Source: Calamus simplicifolius
Lineage: Eukaryota; Streptophyta; Magnoliopsida; Arecales; Arecaceae
Length of the DNA: 64,000 nt
Direction of reading: 5' to 3'
NCBI GenBank assembly: GCA_900491605.1
Contig: UESW01004079.1
Coordinates: 807,328 to 871,327 of the forward strand
Shown piece after piece: positions 9,850 to 20,255 of the stretch. Every line of letters begins with the position of its first letter. Within the stretch, counting starts at the first letter, position 1. The notes beneath the pieces were generated by a model that was not told the origin of the DNA, ran no database searches, and saw nothing but the letters and a program-made list of their open reading frames with translations. Both the position numbers and the translations under genes were made by a program.

Positions 9850-12320
9850 TCACAGAAAAGCCCGACACCCATCGGCACCCAAAGCCCTGCACTAACCAGG
9901 CACAAAGCCCAGTGTACCACCGGCAGAGCGGTGTACCACCGGCTCTCAACAACAAAAGCCCAACACCCGTCGGCACCTAAAGCCCTGCACCAGCCAGGCA
10001 TGAAGCCCAGTGTACCACTGGCAGAGCGGTGTACCACCGGCTCTCAACAACAAAAGCCAACACCCGTCGGCACTGAAAGCCCTGCACTAGCCAGGCACAA
10101 AGCCCAGTGTACCACTGGCAGAGCGGTGTACCACCGGCTCTCAACAACAAAAGCCCGACACCCGTCGGCACCCAAAGCCCTGCACTAGCCAGGCACAAAG
10201 CCCAGTGTACCACTGGTAGAGCGGTGTACCATCGACTCTCAACAACAAAAGCCCGACACCCGTCGGCACCCAAAGCCCTGCACTAGCCAGGCACAAAGCC
10301 CAGTGTACCACTGGCAGAGCGGTGTACCACCGGCTCTCAACAACAAAAGCCCGACACCCGTCGGCACCTAAAGCCCTGCACCAGCCATGCATGAAGCCCA
10401 GTGTACCACTGGCAGAGCGGTGTACCATCGGCTCTCAACAACAAAAGCCCAACACCCGTCGGCACCTAAAGCCCTGCACCAGTGAGGCATGAAGCCCAAT
10501 GTACCACTGGCAGAGCGGTGTACCACCGGCTCTCAACAACAAAAGCCCGACACACGTCGGCACCCAAAGCCCTGCACTAGCCAGGCACAAAGCCCAGTGT
10601 ACCACTGGCAGAGCAGTGTACCATCGGCTCTCAACAACAAAAGCTCGACACCCGTCGGCACCCAAAGCCCTGCACTAGCCAGGCACAAAGCCCAGTGTAC
10701 CACTGGCAGAGCGGTGTATCATCGGCTCTCAACAACAAAAGCCCGACACCCGTCGGCACCTAAAGCCTTGCACCAGCCAGGCATGAAGCCCAGTGTACCA
10801 CTGGCAGAGCAGTGTACCACCGACTCTCAACAATAAAAGCCCAATGCTCGTCGGCACCTAAAGCCCTGTACTAGCCAGGCATGAAGCCCAGTGTGCCGCT
10901 GGCAGAGCGGTGTACCACCGGCTCTGTGCAACAAAAGCCCGACCCTGGTCGGCACCAAAGCCCTGCACCAGCCAAGCATAAAGCCCAGTGTACCACTGGT
11001 AGAGCGGTGTACCACCGGCTCTCAGCAACAAAAGCCCGACCCTGGTCGGCACCAAAGCCCTGCACCAGCCAGGCATGAAGCCCAGTGTACCACTGGCATA
11101 GCAGTGTACCACCGGCTCTCAGCAACAAAAGCTCGACCCTGGTCGGCACCAAAGCCCTGCACCAGCCAGGCATAAAGCCCAGTGTACCACTGGCAGAGCG
11201 GTGTACCACCGGCTCTCAGCAACAAAAGCCCAACCCTGGTCGGCACCAAAGCCCTGCACCAGCCAGGCATAAAGCCCAGTGTACCACTGGCAGAGCGGTG
11301 TACCACCGGCTCTCAACAACAAAAGCCCAACCCTGGTCGACACCAAAGCCCTGCACCAGCCAGGCATAAAGCCCAGTGTACCACTGGCAGAGCGGTGTAC
11401 CACCGGCTCTCAGCAACAAAAGCCCAACCCTGGTCAGCACCAAAGCCCTGCACCAGCCAGGTATAAAGCCCAGTGTACCACTGGCAGAGCGGTGTACCAC
11501 CGGCTCTCAGCAACAAAAGCTCGACCTTGGTCGGCACCAAAGCCCTGCACCAGCCAGGCATAAAGCCCAGTGTACCACTGGCAGAGCGGTGTACCACCGG
11601 CTCTCAGCAACAAAAGCCCAACCCTGGTCGGCACCAAAGCCCTGCACCAGCCAGGCATAAAGCCCAGTGTACCACTGGCAGAGCGGTGTACCACCGGCTC
11701 TCAGCAACAAAAGCCCAACCCTGGTCGGCACCAAAGCCCTGCACCAGCCAGGCATAAAGCCTAGTGTACCACTGGCAGAGCGGTGTACCACTGGCAGAGC
11801 GGTGTACCACCGGCTCTCAGCAACAAAAGCCCGACCCTGGTCGGCACCAAAGCCCTGCACCAGTCAGGCATAAAGCCCAGTGTACCACTGGCAGAGCGGT
11901 GTACCACCGGCTCTCAGCAAAAAAAGCCTGACCCTGATCGGCACCAAAGCCCTGCACCAGCCAGGCATAAAGCCCAGTGTACCACTGGCAGAGCAGTGTA
12001 CCATCGGCTCTCAGCAACAAAAGCCCAACCCTGGTCGGCACCAAAGCCCTGCACCACCAAGCATAAAGCCCAGTGTACCACTGGCAGAGTGGTGTACCAC
12101 CGGCTCTCAGCAACAAACGCCCGACACCCATCGGCGCCCAAAGCCCTGCGCTAGCTAGGCACGAAGCCCGACACCCGTCGGCACCTAAAGCCCCGCCTCG
12201 GATGGCACAAGAAACTTCGAGCTTGCTGAACTTAAAGCCCGACACCCGACGGTGCAAAGTCCCGCCGGTCAGATAAAAGCCGACCCCCGTTGACACCAAA
12301 AGCCACGCGCCTATTCAGTA
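9850..12320 (+). repeat. Tandem array of about 24 units of 97-98 bp between pol and the antisense gene
   Basis: Two unit types are sorted by position. Units of about 98 bp with GACACCCGTCGGCACC run to about 10920, then 97-bp units with GACCCTGGTCGGCACC to about 12120. Degraded half-units follow to 12320. Each unit contains CCAGTG-TAC-CACTGG, CGGTG-TAC-CACCG and CCGAC-(4 nt)-GTCGG inverted repeats. Near 11760-11815 a 29-bp segment is duplicated within one unit. Because 97 is not a multiple of 3, staggered ORFs of about 94 codons appear every 97 bp on both strands. These are artefacts of the repeat. Confidence 0.95.
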
Positions 12321-12653
12321 TAAAGTCCAACACTCGGCAGGGCGTTGCCCCGATGGCCTCGAGGAGTCCGTCTACCTAACCCCTGACTGCTGGTGTTTCC
12401 GCTCCGAAAAACTTACTCTCCCTGGTCCTAACTTTTGGGTCTAAGCAGCTGGGGCGGAATATCGCGAGTTGAGAGTTGTCCCCTGGCGCTATCGAAACTA
12501 ATGGGATTACAGGGCTACGTGTTGTCAATTGACGAAGTTCATGATAAGACAGAATGCATCTTGAAGAATGTTTTCATTAATTAGAAAGGGCTACAAAATG
12601 CCGACGTTGTTGGACTTATAAAAAAGAAAGAACAAAACAACAAGAGTGTGAGC
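12321..12653 (+). other. Tat-1 spacer between array and antisense gene
   Basis: Non-coding. The part before 12620 (CTACAAAATGCCGACG, around 12590) matches the corresponding place in Tat-2 (TTACAAAATGCCGACC, 25440). It is probably the 3' untranslated part of the antisense transcript. Confidence 0.5.
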
Positions 12654-14865
12654 TCACGGCTCTACCGGTGCGTGCTCATCATCAGAAGGGGCCAAGTCAG
12701 ACAAATGCTCCAGCTCAACCTCCAGGGCCTGGGGGAAGTTCAGGTCCCTGGCCACCTTCTCCTTGCCATGCTGGAACCCGTCGAGGAATACAGCCGCCGA
12801 GGCTTTGGCCAGGCGTCTGTGAAGCGCCCGGACGCCTTGTACTCCTCTATGAGCCCGGCGGCCCGGACCTTCTCTGCAGCAAAGGCCTCCGTTGCAACCC
12901 TTTCAGCCTCCTGCGTGCGGCTCACCTCCTCTTTGGACCAGCTCACCTCCTCTTTGGACCGGCTCACCTCCTCCTTTGCCGCTTGCGCCTCTTCTGTCGC
13001 CGTGCCCGCTCGCTCCTCGGCCTCCCGGAGGGCTGAGGTTAGCTCAGAGATATGAATGTCCCTGGCCATTACAGCGTTCTCAGCCTCCGTCATTTGGAGG
13101 AGCACTGTGCGTGCACGATTGGATTCAATCTCTGCCCGGCTCTCGGCGGCCTGCAACTCGTTCGCCCAGGCGCTTCTGGCCGACTCCAGTGCCTTCTCGG
13201 CCGCCTCTGCGCGGCACCGAGCCTCCTCGACCTCCTTCTGCGTCTCCCGTAGAAGGACCTTCCTATCATGCATTGCTTCCCTGGCGGCCCTTAGGGAATA
13301 TGCAATCTGTGTGCGTAAGCTCCAGGTCAGCTAAAGGAAGGGAATAAAAGGTAAAGGGCAAGAAGATCACTTACCCTGACGACAGCAGCATAGGAGTCTT
13401 GAAAGAACGTGCTCGCTTTCTGGTGACTGACGTCCTCCAGGATCTCAGGGACAAAAATCGGATCCAGGACTCGCTCAGCCCAGCGACCGTCATTCAGGGA
13501 GTCTCGGGGTGGCCCGGGCTCGCCCCCACCTCGCTCCGTCGTTTCGGCTGTCCCCGGTTCGGTGCGTGGGCCACTCCTGGGCGACCCCTCAGGGGGTGGG
13601 CTCACAGGACCAATGGTCCCTCACCCCAATCCCTGGTGGCATCCGGCGGGGTCGGTCCCCCAGGAGCCGAGGACTCTTCGGTCAATATGGGCCCCTCCGT
13701 GGCCGGCTCCTCAACGGCGACTCCTGCGATTGTCCCCACCCCTGGTGGAGTGTCGGCCGTGAGGTCAACCTTCGGAACAGCTGGGACATCTTGCGGAGCC
13801 GGGGGTGGGGAGACTTGGGCCGGTGGGAGGGCCCGAGCCATCGGACGCTTCGGGGCTGGGGCCTGCCGACCCCTGGATGGTCCTTCCTGGGCCCTCTTCT
13901 TGGAGGCAGCCCTTAGCAGCTTTGCCACCGGTATCTTCATGGCTGCGTGGCGTCAGTTGAGTTTTTTTTCAAATTAAAAAAAAAAAAGAGAGAAAAGGGG
14001 GGGGAGAAGCGAAATTTTTGGCTAAGGATGGAGAGGACTTACCCCGGTGGGGAATGAGACCCGCCGACTCCAGGTTATCCTCCGACAGCAATAGGGTGTA
14101 TCGGGGGATCTCGGTGGCCAGCAGCAGCCCTAACGCCTCCCGGTCCCCAGGGTGGATGGCGACGGCGTTCCCTCGGAGGTCGAGGTCCCCCCACTGGGGC
14201 CTGACTTGGTCAACATTAGCAAAAAAGAAACGGGATTTCCATCCCTTAATTGAAGAAGGAAGGAGGAGTTTTAGGACCCGGTTGGGTCGGGGCAGAAACA
14301 GCCACCAGCCCTTTTGAGCCCGAAGGGTGTAGAAAGAACGAAAAAGGCTGATTCGGGGGGTAATGTTCAGGCGATAGCAAAGGATGACAAAGGCACAGAT
14401 GACGCGATAGGAGTTTGGAACTAACTGAGAGGGGGTCAAGGAATAATAGTTAAGGAGGTTGACAAAAAAAGGCGGAAAGGGTGGGCAGAGACCTGCCCTT
14501 AGGCAGATCTCATAGAGGGCCACCCGACCGGGTCAGGAGGAAATGACCCTGTCATCGGGAGTTGGCAAGAAAAGCTCAACATCCCGGGGGATTCGATAAC
14601 GGGCCTAGATTTTTTCCAAATCCAGCCGCGTCATCGTGGAGGCTGTCCCCTCTGGGGACCCCTCCACCGTCGAGGAGGCGCCGGCCTCCGATCGGCGGCC
14701 CCTCGATGGGGCTCCACCGATGGCCCATCGCCGGGCCAGGGGGACGTGGTCCTCTGAATCAGAGGACCACTCAATCGAAGGGGAAGGGGCAGGGGAGGTG
14801 CGATACCTCTCGGAAGGAGGACTATTCTCAGAACCGTCCTCCGAGGTCCAGGAAGGAGAACTCAT
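12654..14865 (-). pseudogene. Antisense intron-containing gene of Tat-1 (PF04195-like N-terminus, coiled-coil C-terminus)
   Basis: Runs against gag-pol. The probable start at 14865 (MSSPSWTSEDGSENS) leads to an acidic/Ser-rich segment. A domain containing VALYEICLRAGL and SLTPSQLVPN follows (14523-14050), which I recognise as the 'putative gypsy type transposon' family (PF04195). Next come a Pro/Ala-rich linker (13940-13600) and a long Glu/Ala/Arg-rich coiled coil (13306-12800). Plausible introns are 14042-13943 (GTAAGT..GCAG) and 13374-13307 (GTAAGT..ACAG), the second in phase 0 as in Tat-2. Damage: a stop near 14590-14610 and a frameshift near 12800. After correction the frame ends at TGA 12654-12656 with a C-terminus like that of Tat-2. 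Function unknown. Confidence 0.75.
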
Positions 14866-15361
14866 GAGTAGAGGGACGGAAGCCTAGGATGGGGAAAGAG
14901 CTGACCTGAAAGGGACGAAACCAAACGCAGGCCCGCAGGTTGCAGGGGAGGTCGAAGCGTAGACGCAGAGGGAAAAGATGACAAGAGAAGCAGTAAGACG
15001 TCAATTCGACTCCTCGCTTAGCTTTATCAGGTTTTCAAATCGTCCCGCCACATCTCGTCGGCCACATGGCCCCTTGCCATAGGCTGGCTCGCCTCGAGGG
15101 GCACCCGGCGCGTGGTGCGGCATGCCCCCGGCCAGTGGTGGGACCCCGCTGACGTCGTCGTAATGAAAGGTAATGATGGTGCAGCTTTTTGCGCAAACTT
15201 CGAAGAGCCAGTTCCCTCTCTCGAGGTCGATCGTGGTGGGCACAGCATACGGAGGGCCGCCTCCTTACATTCCCCAGGTCATCCGCATAAAAGATGAGGA
15301 CGGAGGATCAGCCACGTGGAGAACACCCCTTGCGCCTCAACGGTGGGACCCACTTTGCCCC
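14866..15361. other. Tat-1 region between antisense gene start and PPT
   Basis: Non-coding. On the minus strand it would be promoter and leader of the antisense gene. The minus strand just upstream of the ATG is pyrimidine-rich. No clear TATA box was found. Confidence 0.4.
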
Positions 15362-15378
15362 AGGGGTGGGGGGGCATC
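15362..15378 (+). other. Polypurine tract of Tat-1
   Basis: AGGGGTGGGGGGGCATC lies directly upstream of the 3' LTR. The matching AGGGGTGGGGGGTATC in Tat-2 (28208-28223) supports it as the plus-strand primer site. Confidence 0.8.
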
Positions 15379-16834
15379 TGATATGACTGATCCCGCATCG
15401 TCAGGGTAAAAGGTAACGGCAGCTAATGACCCCGAGACCCCCACCGGTCTCGGGGTGCACCGGCATTTCCCCACCCCCGGGACCCCTTCCGGTCTCGGGG
15501 TGGGGCCATCATCTCTTGACCCCGAGACCCCCACCGGTCTCGGGGTGCACTGCATTTCTCCACCCCCGGGATCCCTTCCGGTCTTGGGGTGGGGTCATCA
15601 TCTCTTGACCCCGAGACCCCCACCGGTCTCGGGGTGCACTTGCATTTCTCCACCCCCGGGACCCCTTCCGGTCTTGGGGTTGAGTCGTCATCTCTTGGCC
15701 CCGAGACCCCCACCGGTCTCGGGGTGCACTGGCATTTCCTCACCCTCGGGACCCCTTCCGGTCTCGGGATGGGGTCATCATCTCTTGACCCCGAGACCCC
15801 CACCGGTCTCGGGGTGCACTGGCATTTCTCCACCCCCGGGACCCCTTTCGGTCTCGGGGTGGAGTCGTCATCTCTTGGCCCCGAGACCCCCACCAGTCTC
15901 GGGGTGCACTGGCATTTTCCCACCCCCGGGACCCCTTCCGGTCTCGGGGTAGGGTCATCATCTCTTGACCCCGAGACCCCCACTGGTCTCGGGGTGCACT
16001 GGTATTTCTCCACCCCCGGGACCCCTTCCGGTCTTGGGGTGGAGTCGTCATCTCTTGGCCTCGAGACTCCCATCGGTCTCGGGATGCACTGGCATTTCCT
16101 CACCCACGGGACCCCTTCCGGTCTCGGGGAGGGGTCATCATCTCTTGGCCCCGAGACCCCCCACCGGTCTCGGGGTGCACCGGCATCCTCCCATCCCCGG
16201 GACCCCTTCTGGTCTCAGGGTGGGGTCATCAACAATTGGCATGCAGTTCAACCGTCGAAAGAAATGATGACTTCAGGCCGCACGATGCACCCACATGACT
16301 CTCAGTACGCCTGTGATTGCCCCCGTTACGGAGGGCCATACCTCATAACAGCGTATGGTGCATTGCATGTCCCTGTGCATGGCCATGCCTCACTACGGCG
16401 TACGATTCGCCATCGCTTGCAACTGTGCTCGATCATATCATCCGACGGCGCGCACTGAATGCCTTCGCGGCTGTTGGACACGTATGACACCACGTCGGCA
16501 AGCGGTACGGGATGTCTCCGGCACGCGCAGTGATGGTACGACGGTGATCTTCCGAGACAGTAAGACAAGATATTCGGACAGGTATAAAAGCACGTGCTCG
16601 CACTGTAAGTAGGGATCTGAACTCTGATTTTCTGAGCTTTCTTCCTCCCAGCAAAACCCTAACTGCCTCAGTTCTCTTTCGCTGAGCGGTTCTTTGTCTG
16701 AGCCCAAGTGACTGACTTGATCGTCGGAGGGTCCCTACCGGTATCACCGGTCTCCAGGGACTTATCTTGCAGGACTCCGAGGAGAAGGACGTCCGACTTC
16801 CCCGACGTTTGAGGAAGGTGACTTGGCGTCATCA
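15379..16834 (+). repeat. 3' LTR of Tat-1
   Basis: Starts TGATATGACTGATCCCGC and ends GGCGTCATCA. It carries a 90-bp array (15428-16228), U3 motifs at 16336-16355 and 16383-16402 and a TATA box at 16583-16590. It is followed by the CATAC duplication (16835-16839). Confidence 0.95.
15428..16228 (+). repeat. 90-bp tandem array in the 3' LTR
   Basis: Same alternating unit types and nearly the same copy number as the 5' LTR array. The two arrays were copies at insertion and have since diverged by point changes and small indels. Confidence 0.95.
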
Positions 16835-16839
16835 CATAC

Positions 16840-17592
16840 TATCGAATTATAGATTCAATTCTAACAATATGATTTATCTAAACCGAGGATTAATTGAATG
16901 ATAGGTGCTGAATTTGAAGATTAATTATTATAGGTGATTATCTATTTAAAGAGTACGAAGGATTAATGGTATAGATTAGTGCTTTGAGATTCATGTTAGA
17001 GTAATGAATTATGAAAATTAGATATTGTAGATTTACGAGCAAGATAGGTTTCTTACATCTATTTATATGTTGCATATATTTTCATTTAAAAGAAGTTAAA
17101 CCTAAGATGGAGAAAATGAATTCAAATTATCGAAAGGATTAGTTAAGCATAACAAAGGAAATATACGAAACCATAGAAACTCAAGAATGTAGCAGCATCT
17201 TACAACCAAAAATAAGGATTCATGATGATGAGAATCAATCAAAATGAAGGATTCATGATGATGAGATATGGTACTGGACACTGCGTTCTTGAGAAACTAG
17301 AAAACAGAAGTCTTCATTATTGGAGATGCTCTCTGGAAGTTTGAGGGCGCAATGAAGGTTAGTAACCACAGTTGTGAAATAATCCACATCCGTCAATTTC
17401 AAAGATGAAATTATTTTAGAAGGATAAAAATGAAATACTAGCATCTATTGTATTCACCCCTAGAAAAAGTCTTTGTACGTTACTCTCGGTGCAACATGGC
17501 TTGCACCGAACGCAATGATTTACTTGTGCACAGACCTGCGCCAGAGAGGCCATCCATAAGTTCCACATCACTGACGCATGAATGAATCATTG
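16840..17592. other. Host sequence between Tat-1 and Tat-2
   Basis: AT-rich, 753 bp. The minus-strand frame 17444-17253 (63 codons, with DVDYFTTVVTNLHCALKL) does not resemble a transposon protein I know. It could be a decayed gene fragment or chance. Nothing else seen. Confidence 0.4.
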
Positions 17593-17597
17593 CATTC
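17593..17597. repeat. Target site duplication of Tat-2 (left copy)
   Basis: CATTC directly before the 5' LTR, repeated at 29141-29145 directly after the 3' LTR. Confidence 0.93.
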
Positions 17598-17654
17598 TGA
17601 TATGGCTGATCCCGCACCGTCAGGATTAATGGTAAAGGGAACTGACGGTGTCCC

Positions 17655-17815
17655 GCTCTAACCTCCGAGGCCTACCTACGGGGTCCACCTCCGAGGCCAA
17701 CCTCCGGTGTTCACCTCCGGAGCCAACCTCCGAACTCCACCTCCGAGGCCAACCTCCGGGGTCCACCTCCGAGGTCCTCCTCCGGAGCCAACCTCCGAGG
17801 TCCTCTCTAGCTTCC
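17655..17815 (+). repeat. Short GC-rich tandem repeat in Tat-2 U3
   Basis: Roughly 17-18 bp units alternating CCAACCTCCGAGG and CCACCTCCGGGGT, occupying the same place as the 90-bp array of Tat-1. Repeated at about 28280-28435 in the 3' LTR. Confidence 0.85.
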
Positions 17816-17934
17816 TTCAGCCCCTAGCTCCAACCATGACTTTAGGAAACCGTCACGGTCCAGCCATTGGGGCCGATAGCAATGGGCCACTTGCACGCCC
17901 ATGTGACCCACTACTCGCCTGATACGGTACGTCG

Positions 17935-18109
17935 CCATGCCTTATTAAGGCGTATGGTCTACTACATGTCCATAACGGTACATTGCCATACCCCGTTACG
18001 ACGTGCAACCCATTACTTGCCCACGACTACGTATGGCCGTACCCCATTACGATGTACGACTTGTCACTCGCTTGCAGCCACATGTGGCCATACCTCTTAA
18101 CGGCGCGTA
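17935..18109 (+). repeat. Four 51-bp-spaced copies of the shared U3 motif
   Basis: Motif starts at 17935, 17986, 18037 and 18088 are exactly 51 bp apart. Copies include CCATGCCTTATTAAGGCGTA and CCGTACCCCATTACGATGTA. In the 3' LTR the series begins at 28561 and 28612. Confidence 0.8.
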
Positions 18110-18302
18110 CCTGATACAGGTGCAGCCACCCAACACTTGTAAGGCCGTGCTGGCAGATGGCAGCTCAAGCGGGACACCTCTGACACACAGTAACGATGCG
18201 ACCTAACACTATCAGGCCCTCCTTTTTGTCCATTATCGGACGGAGATATCACGAAATCGGTAACCTTCTGGAAGCATGGAGAAGGAGAGATCTTTGAACA
18301 GG

Positions 18303-18310
18303 TATAAAAG
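18303..18310 (+). promoter_or_regulatory. TATA box of the Tat-2 5' LTR
   Basis: TATAAAAG after GAACAGG, at the same place relative to U3 and the LTR end as in Tat-1. Confidence 0.75.
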
Positions 18311-18520
18311 CCCGCATTTGCGAAGAGGGAAGGATCCTGAACTCTAATCCATAAGCTTTTTTCTGTGAAGCTAACTCTTGTCTATTCCCGAGTTACTGAC
18401 TTGAGCGTCGGAGGGTCCCCACCGGAGCATCTGGTCTCCAGGGACTTTTCTTGTAGGAATCCGGCAAGGAGGATCTCCGTTTCCCCGGCGTTTGTAGAAA
18501 GTGACTTGGCATCAACAGAT

Positions 18521-18540
18521 TGGTGCGCCAGGTAGGGGGG
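18521..18540 (+). other. Primer binding site of Tat-2
   Basis: TGGTGCGCCAGGTAGGGGGG starts three bases after the LTR. tRNA not assigned. Confidence 0.87.
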
Positions 18541-18559
18541 AGAGAGAAAAGTTTCGAAC

Positions 18560-20250
18560 ATGTCGGCGACAACTTCTCTTCCCCTGGGCTCTCAAGCAAT
18601 GGTGACGACCCACGCACGAGAGGTTACCGCCAGTCATGCTAGGGGGCAGCGTCAAGGGGCTGATCCACTAGCGGTTGGCCCCTCAGCTCCCCTAGCCGAT
18701 GCTCCTGCACCACCACCACCGCAGCAGCTTCAAGAAGACCAGATTGCTGCCCTCGCTGCACAAGTCCAATCTCTGGCAACGGTGGTTCAAGGCTTGCAGC
18801 ATCAAACGATGGTTGCGCAGCAATCGGAGCCCCTCTCGTCAGAGCCAAGGAGCCATCCAGCCCAGCCAGCACTCTTTTCGGAGGAAGCCTCCTGCTCGAG
18901 AAGCTGGCCACCACCGCACTTTGCCCAGGCCTCACTGCCATGAAACCTCCAAGAGGCCTCAGTCGCCCTCCCGTCGTGCCAGTGCATCTCCTAGGCGACG
19001 GTGCAGGAAGGAGGCAGAGCGCCTTCGTCAGCATCAACGCCACCCTTCCCCCTCCTCGGATTCTTCGAGGGAGGGGTCCTTCGACGGTAGAGTAGCCCGC
19101 CGAGCTGAACGTTGGCTCGACGAGTATAATCAACGGCTGGAGGAGCTTAGCCGCCAGATCACCAACCCGCCAGAGGCGGACTACGATAGTCGACCACCAC
19201 TGTCCCGCCAGATCATGGAGGAGTCGATTTCAACCCGGTTCCACCTCCCTCAGCTAGACCCGTATGATGGGACTACGAACCCCCTGGACCATTTGAAAAG
19301 CTACAAGGTCCTCATGCAGGTCCAGGAGGCAACCGACTCTTTCCTATGCATCGCTTTTCCCACCACCCTAAAGAAAGTAGCTCGAGCCTGGTACTCCCGC
19401 TTGCCGCCATGGAGTATCGACTCCTTTTGCTAGTTGGAGAGGGCCTTCCCCGCTCATTTCGACGCTTGCCGAAAAATTCCAAGGGTGGCAGACAGCATCT
19501 TCTCCGTCCAGCAGAAGAGTGGTGAGTCTCTGCAGGACTACGTCGCTCGTTTCAAGGAAGTCGCCCTGGAAGTTTATAACCTCGAGGATTCGATGGCCAC
19601 CTTGGCCTTGAAGCGAGGGCTTCGTCCTTCTCACTTCGCGTACTCCCTCGACAAGAAGCCGCCCGGCTCCTACACTGAGCTTTTGAGCCGGGTCCAAAAG
19701 TACATTCATGCCGATGAAGCTGACTCCTCCCGGTGCAAGGTTGGCGGTAACACCACCAAGAAGCTGGCCCGACCAGAGTGTGCTGAAGCTCGCCCCAGAA
19801 GACCAGAGCCCCCTCGCCAACCAGACAACCATACCCAAGCTCTTGCATCAAGAGACGGGCCTTACACCCCTTTGCTCGCCCTGATATCGCACATCCTTCT
19901 TGAGATCGAGGGCGAGCCCTATCTTCAGCGCCCTTCCTCGATGAACCCGAAGATTCTCCGCAACAAGAACCTCTACTGCCGCTACCATCGGGATCATAGC
20001 CACAACACCGATGACTACCGTCAGCTGAAGAAGGCGATAGAGGACCTTATTCAGTGTGGCCACCTGGGAAGTTCGTCCAAAGGAGCAACCTGGGAGCTCC
20101 TGGTCCATCAGCGCCTCCGCCACCGATGGTTGACAATGCTCCGACCGAGAAGACGGTGACTATGATTTCCTGGGGGCAGGCGGCCTACCTAAGAGGCCAA
20201 GGGGGAGAGAGAGTTAGACTCTGTAATCCCTTTTTCCAAAAGGGACTTAG
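18560..20250 (+). pseudogene. gag: Tat-2 gag, broken
   Basis: The open frame begins at 18560 (MSATTSLPLGSQA); the ATG at 18600 corresponds to the Tat-1 start. Order: Ala/Pro-rich N-terminus with QLQEDQIAALAAQVQSL, an Arg-rich linker (SPSRRASASPRRR), a capsid-type core (RRAERWLDEYNQRLEEL, LDPYDGTTNPLDHLKSY, YVARFKEVALEVYNLEDS), then a knuckle-like CRYHRDHSHNTDDY. Tat-1 has C as the last residue there, so Tat-2 has probably lost a zinc ligand. Breaks: a frameshift near 18830, TAG at 19431, and a one-base loss near 20080 (GGGAAG against GGGAAAG in Tat-1). Gag would build the particle. Confidence 0.87.
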
Positions 20251-20255
20251 AGGGG

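Larger units (their letters stand above)
2754..16834 (+). mobile_element. Tat-1: complete but defective Tat-lineage Ty3/gypsy LTR retrotransposon
   Basis: The 14,081-bp element is bounded by a CATAC duplication and has LTRs of 1452 and 1456 bp (TG..CA). Order inside: PBS (4209), gag, protease, reverse transcriptase, RNase H, a second archaeal-type RNase H, integrase (to 9751), a roughly 97-bp tandem array, an antisense intron-containing gene (14865 to 12654), polypurine tract, 3' LTR. The dual RNase H, the antisense ORF and the array after pol are hallmarks of the plant Tat clade. Frameshifts and stops in gag and pol make it non-autonomous. Hand alignment of about 400 bp of the two LTRs gives roughly 5% differences, nearly all transitions, which indicates a fairly recent insertion. 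Confidence 0.93.
17598..18517 (+). repeat. 5' LTR of Tat-2
   Basis: Starts TGATATGGCTGATCCCGC and ends GGCATCAACA. U3 has an 18-bp-scale CCTCCGAGG array, then four 51-bp repeats. TATAAAAG at 18303-18310. Confidence 0.95.

Noticed and set aside
9931..12299. Ladder of about 94-codon ORFs spaced 97 bp on both strands
   Set aside because: Pure consequence of the tandem repeat with a period not divisible by three.
9850..12320. CRISPR-like array
   Set aside because: The whole 97-bp unit is repeated, with no unique spacers, and it sits inside a plant retrotransposon.
12892..13977. Plus-strand ORFs in the antisense-gene region of Tat-1 (for example 13399-13977)
   Set aside because: Shadows of the minus-strand coding sequence, which is conserved with Tat-2.
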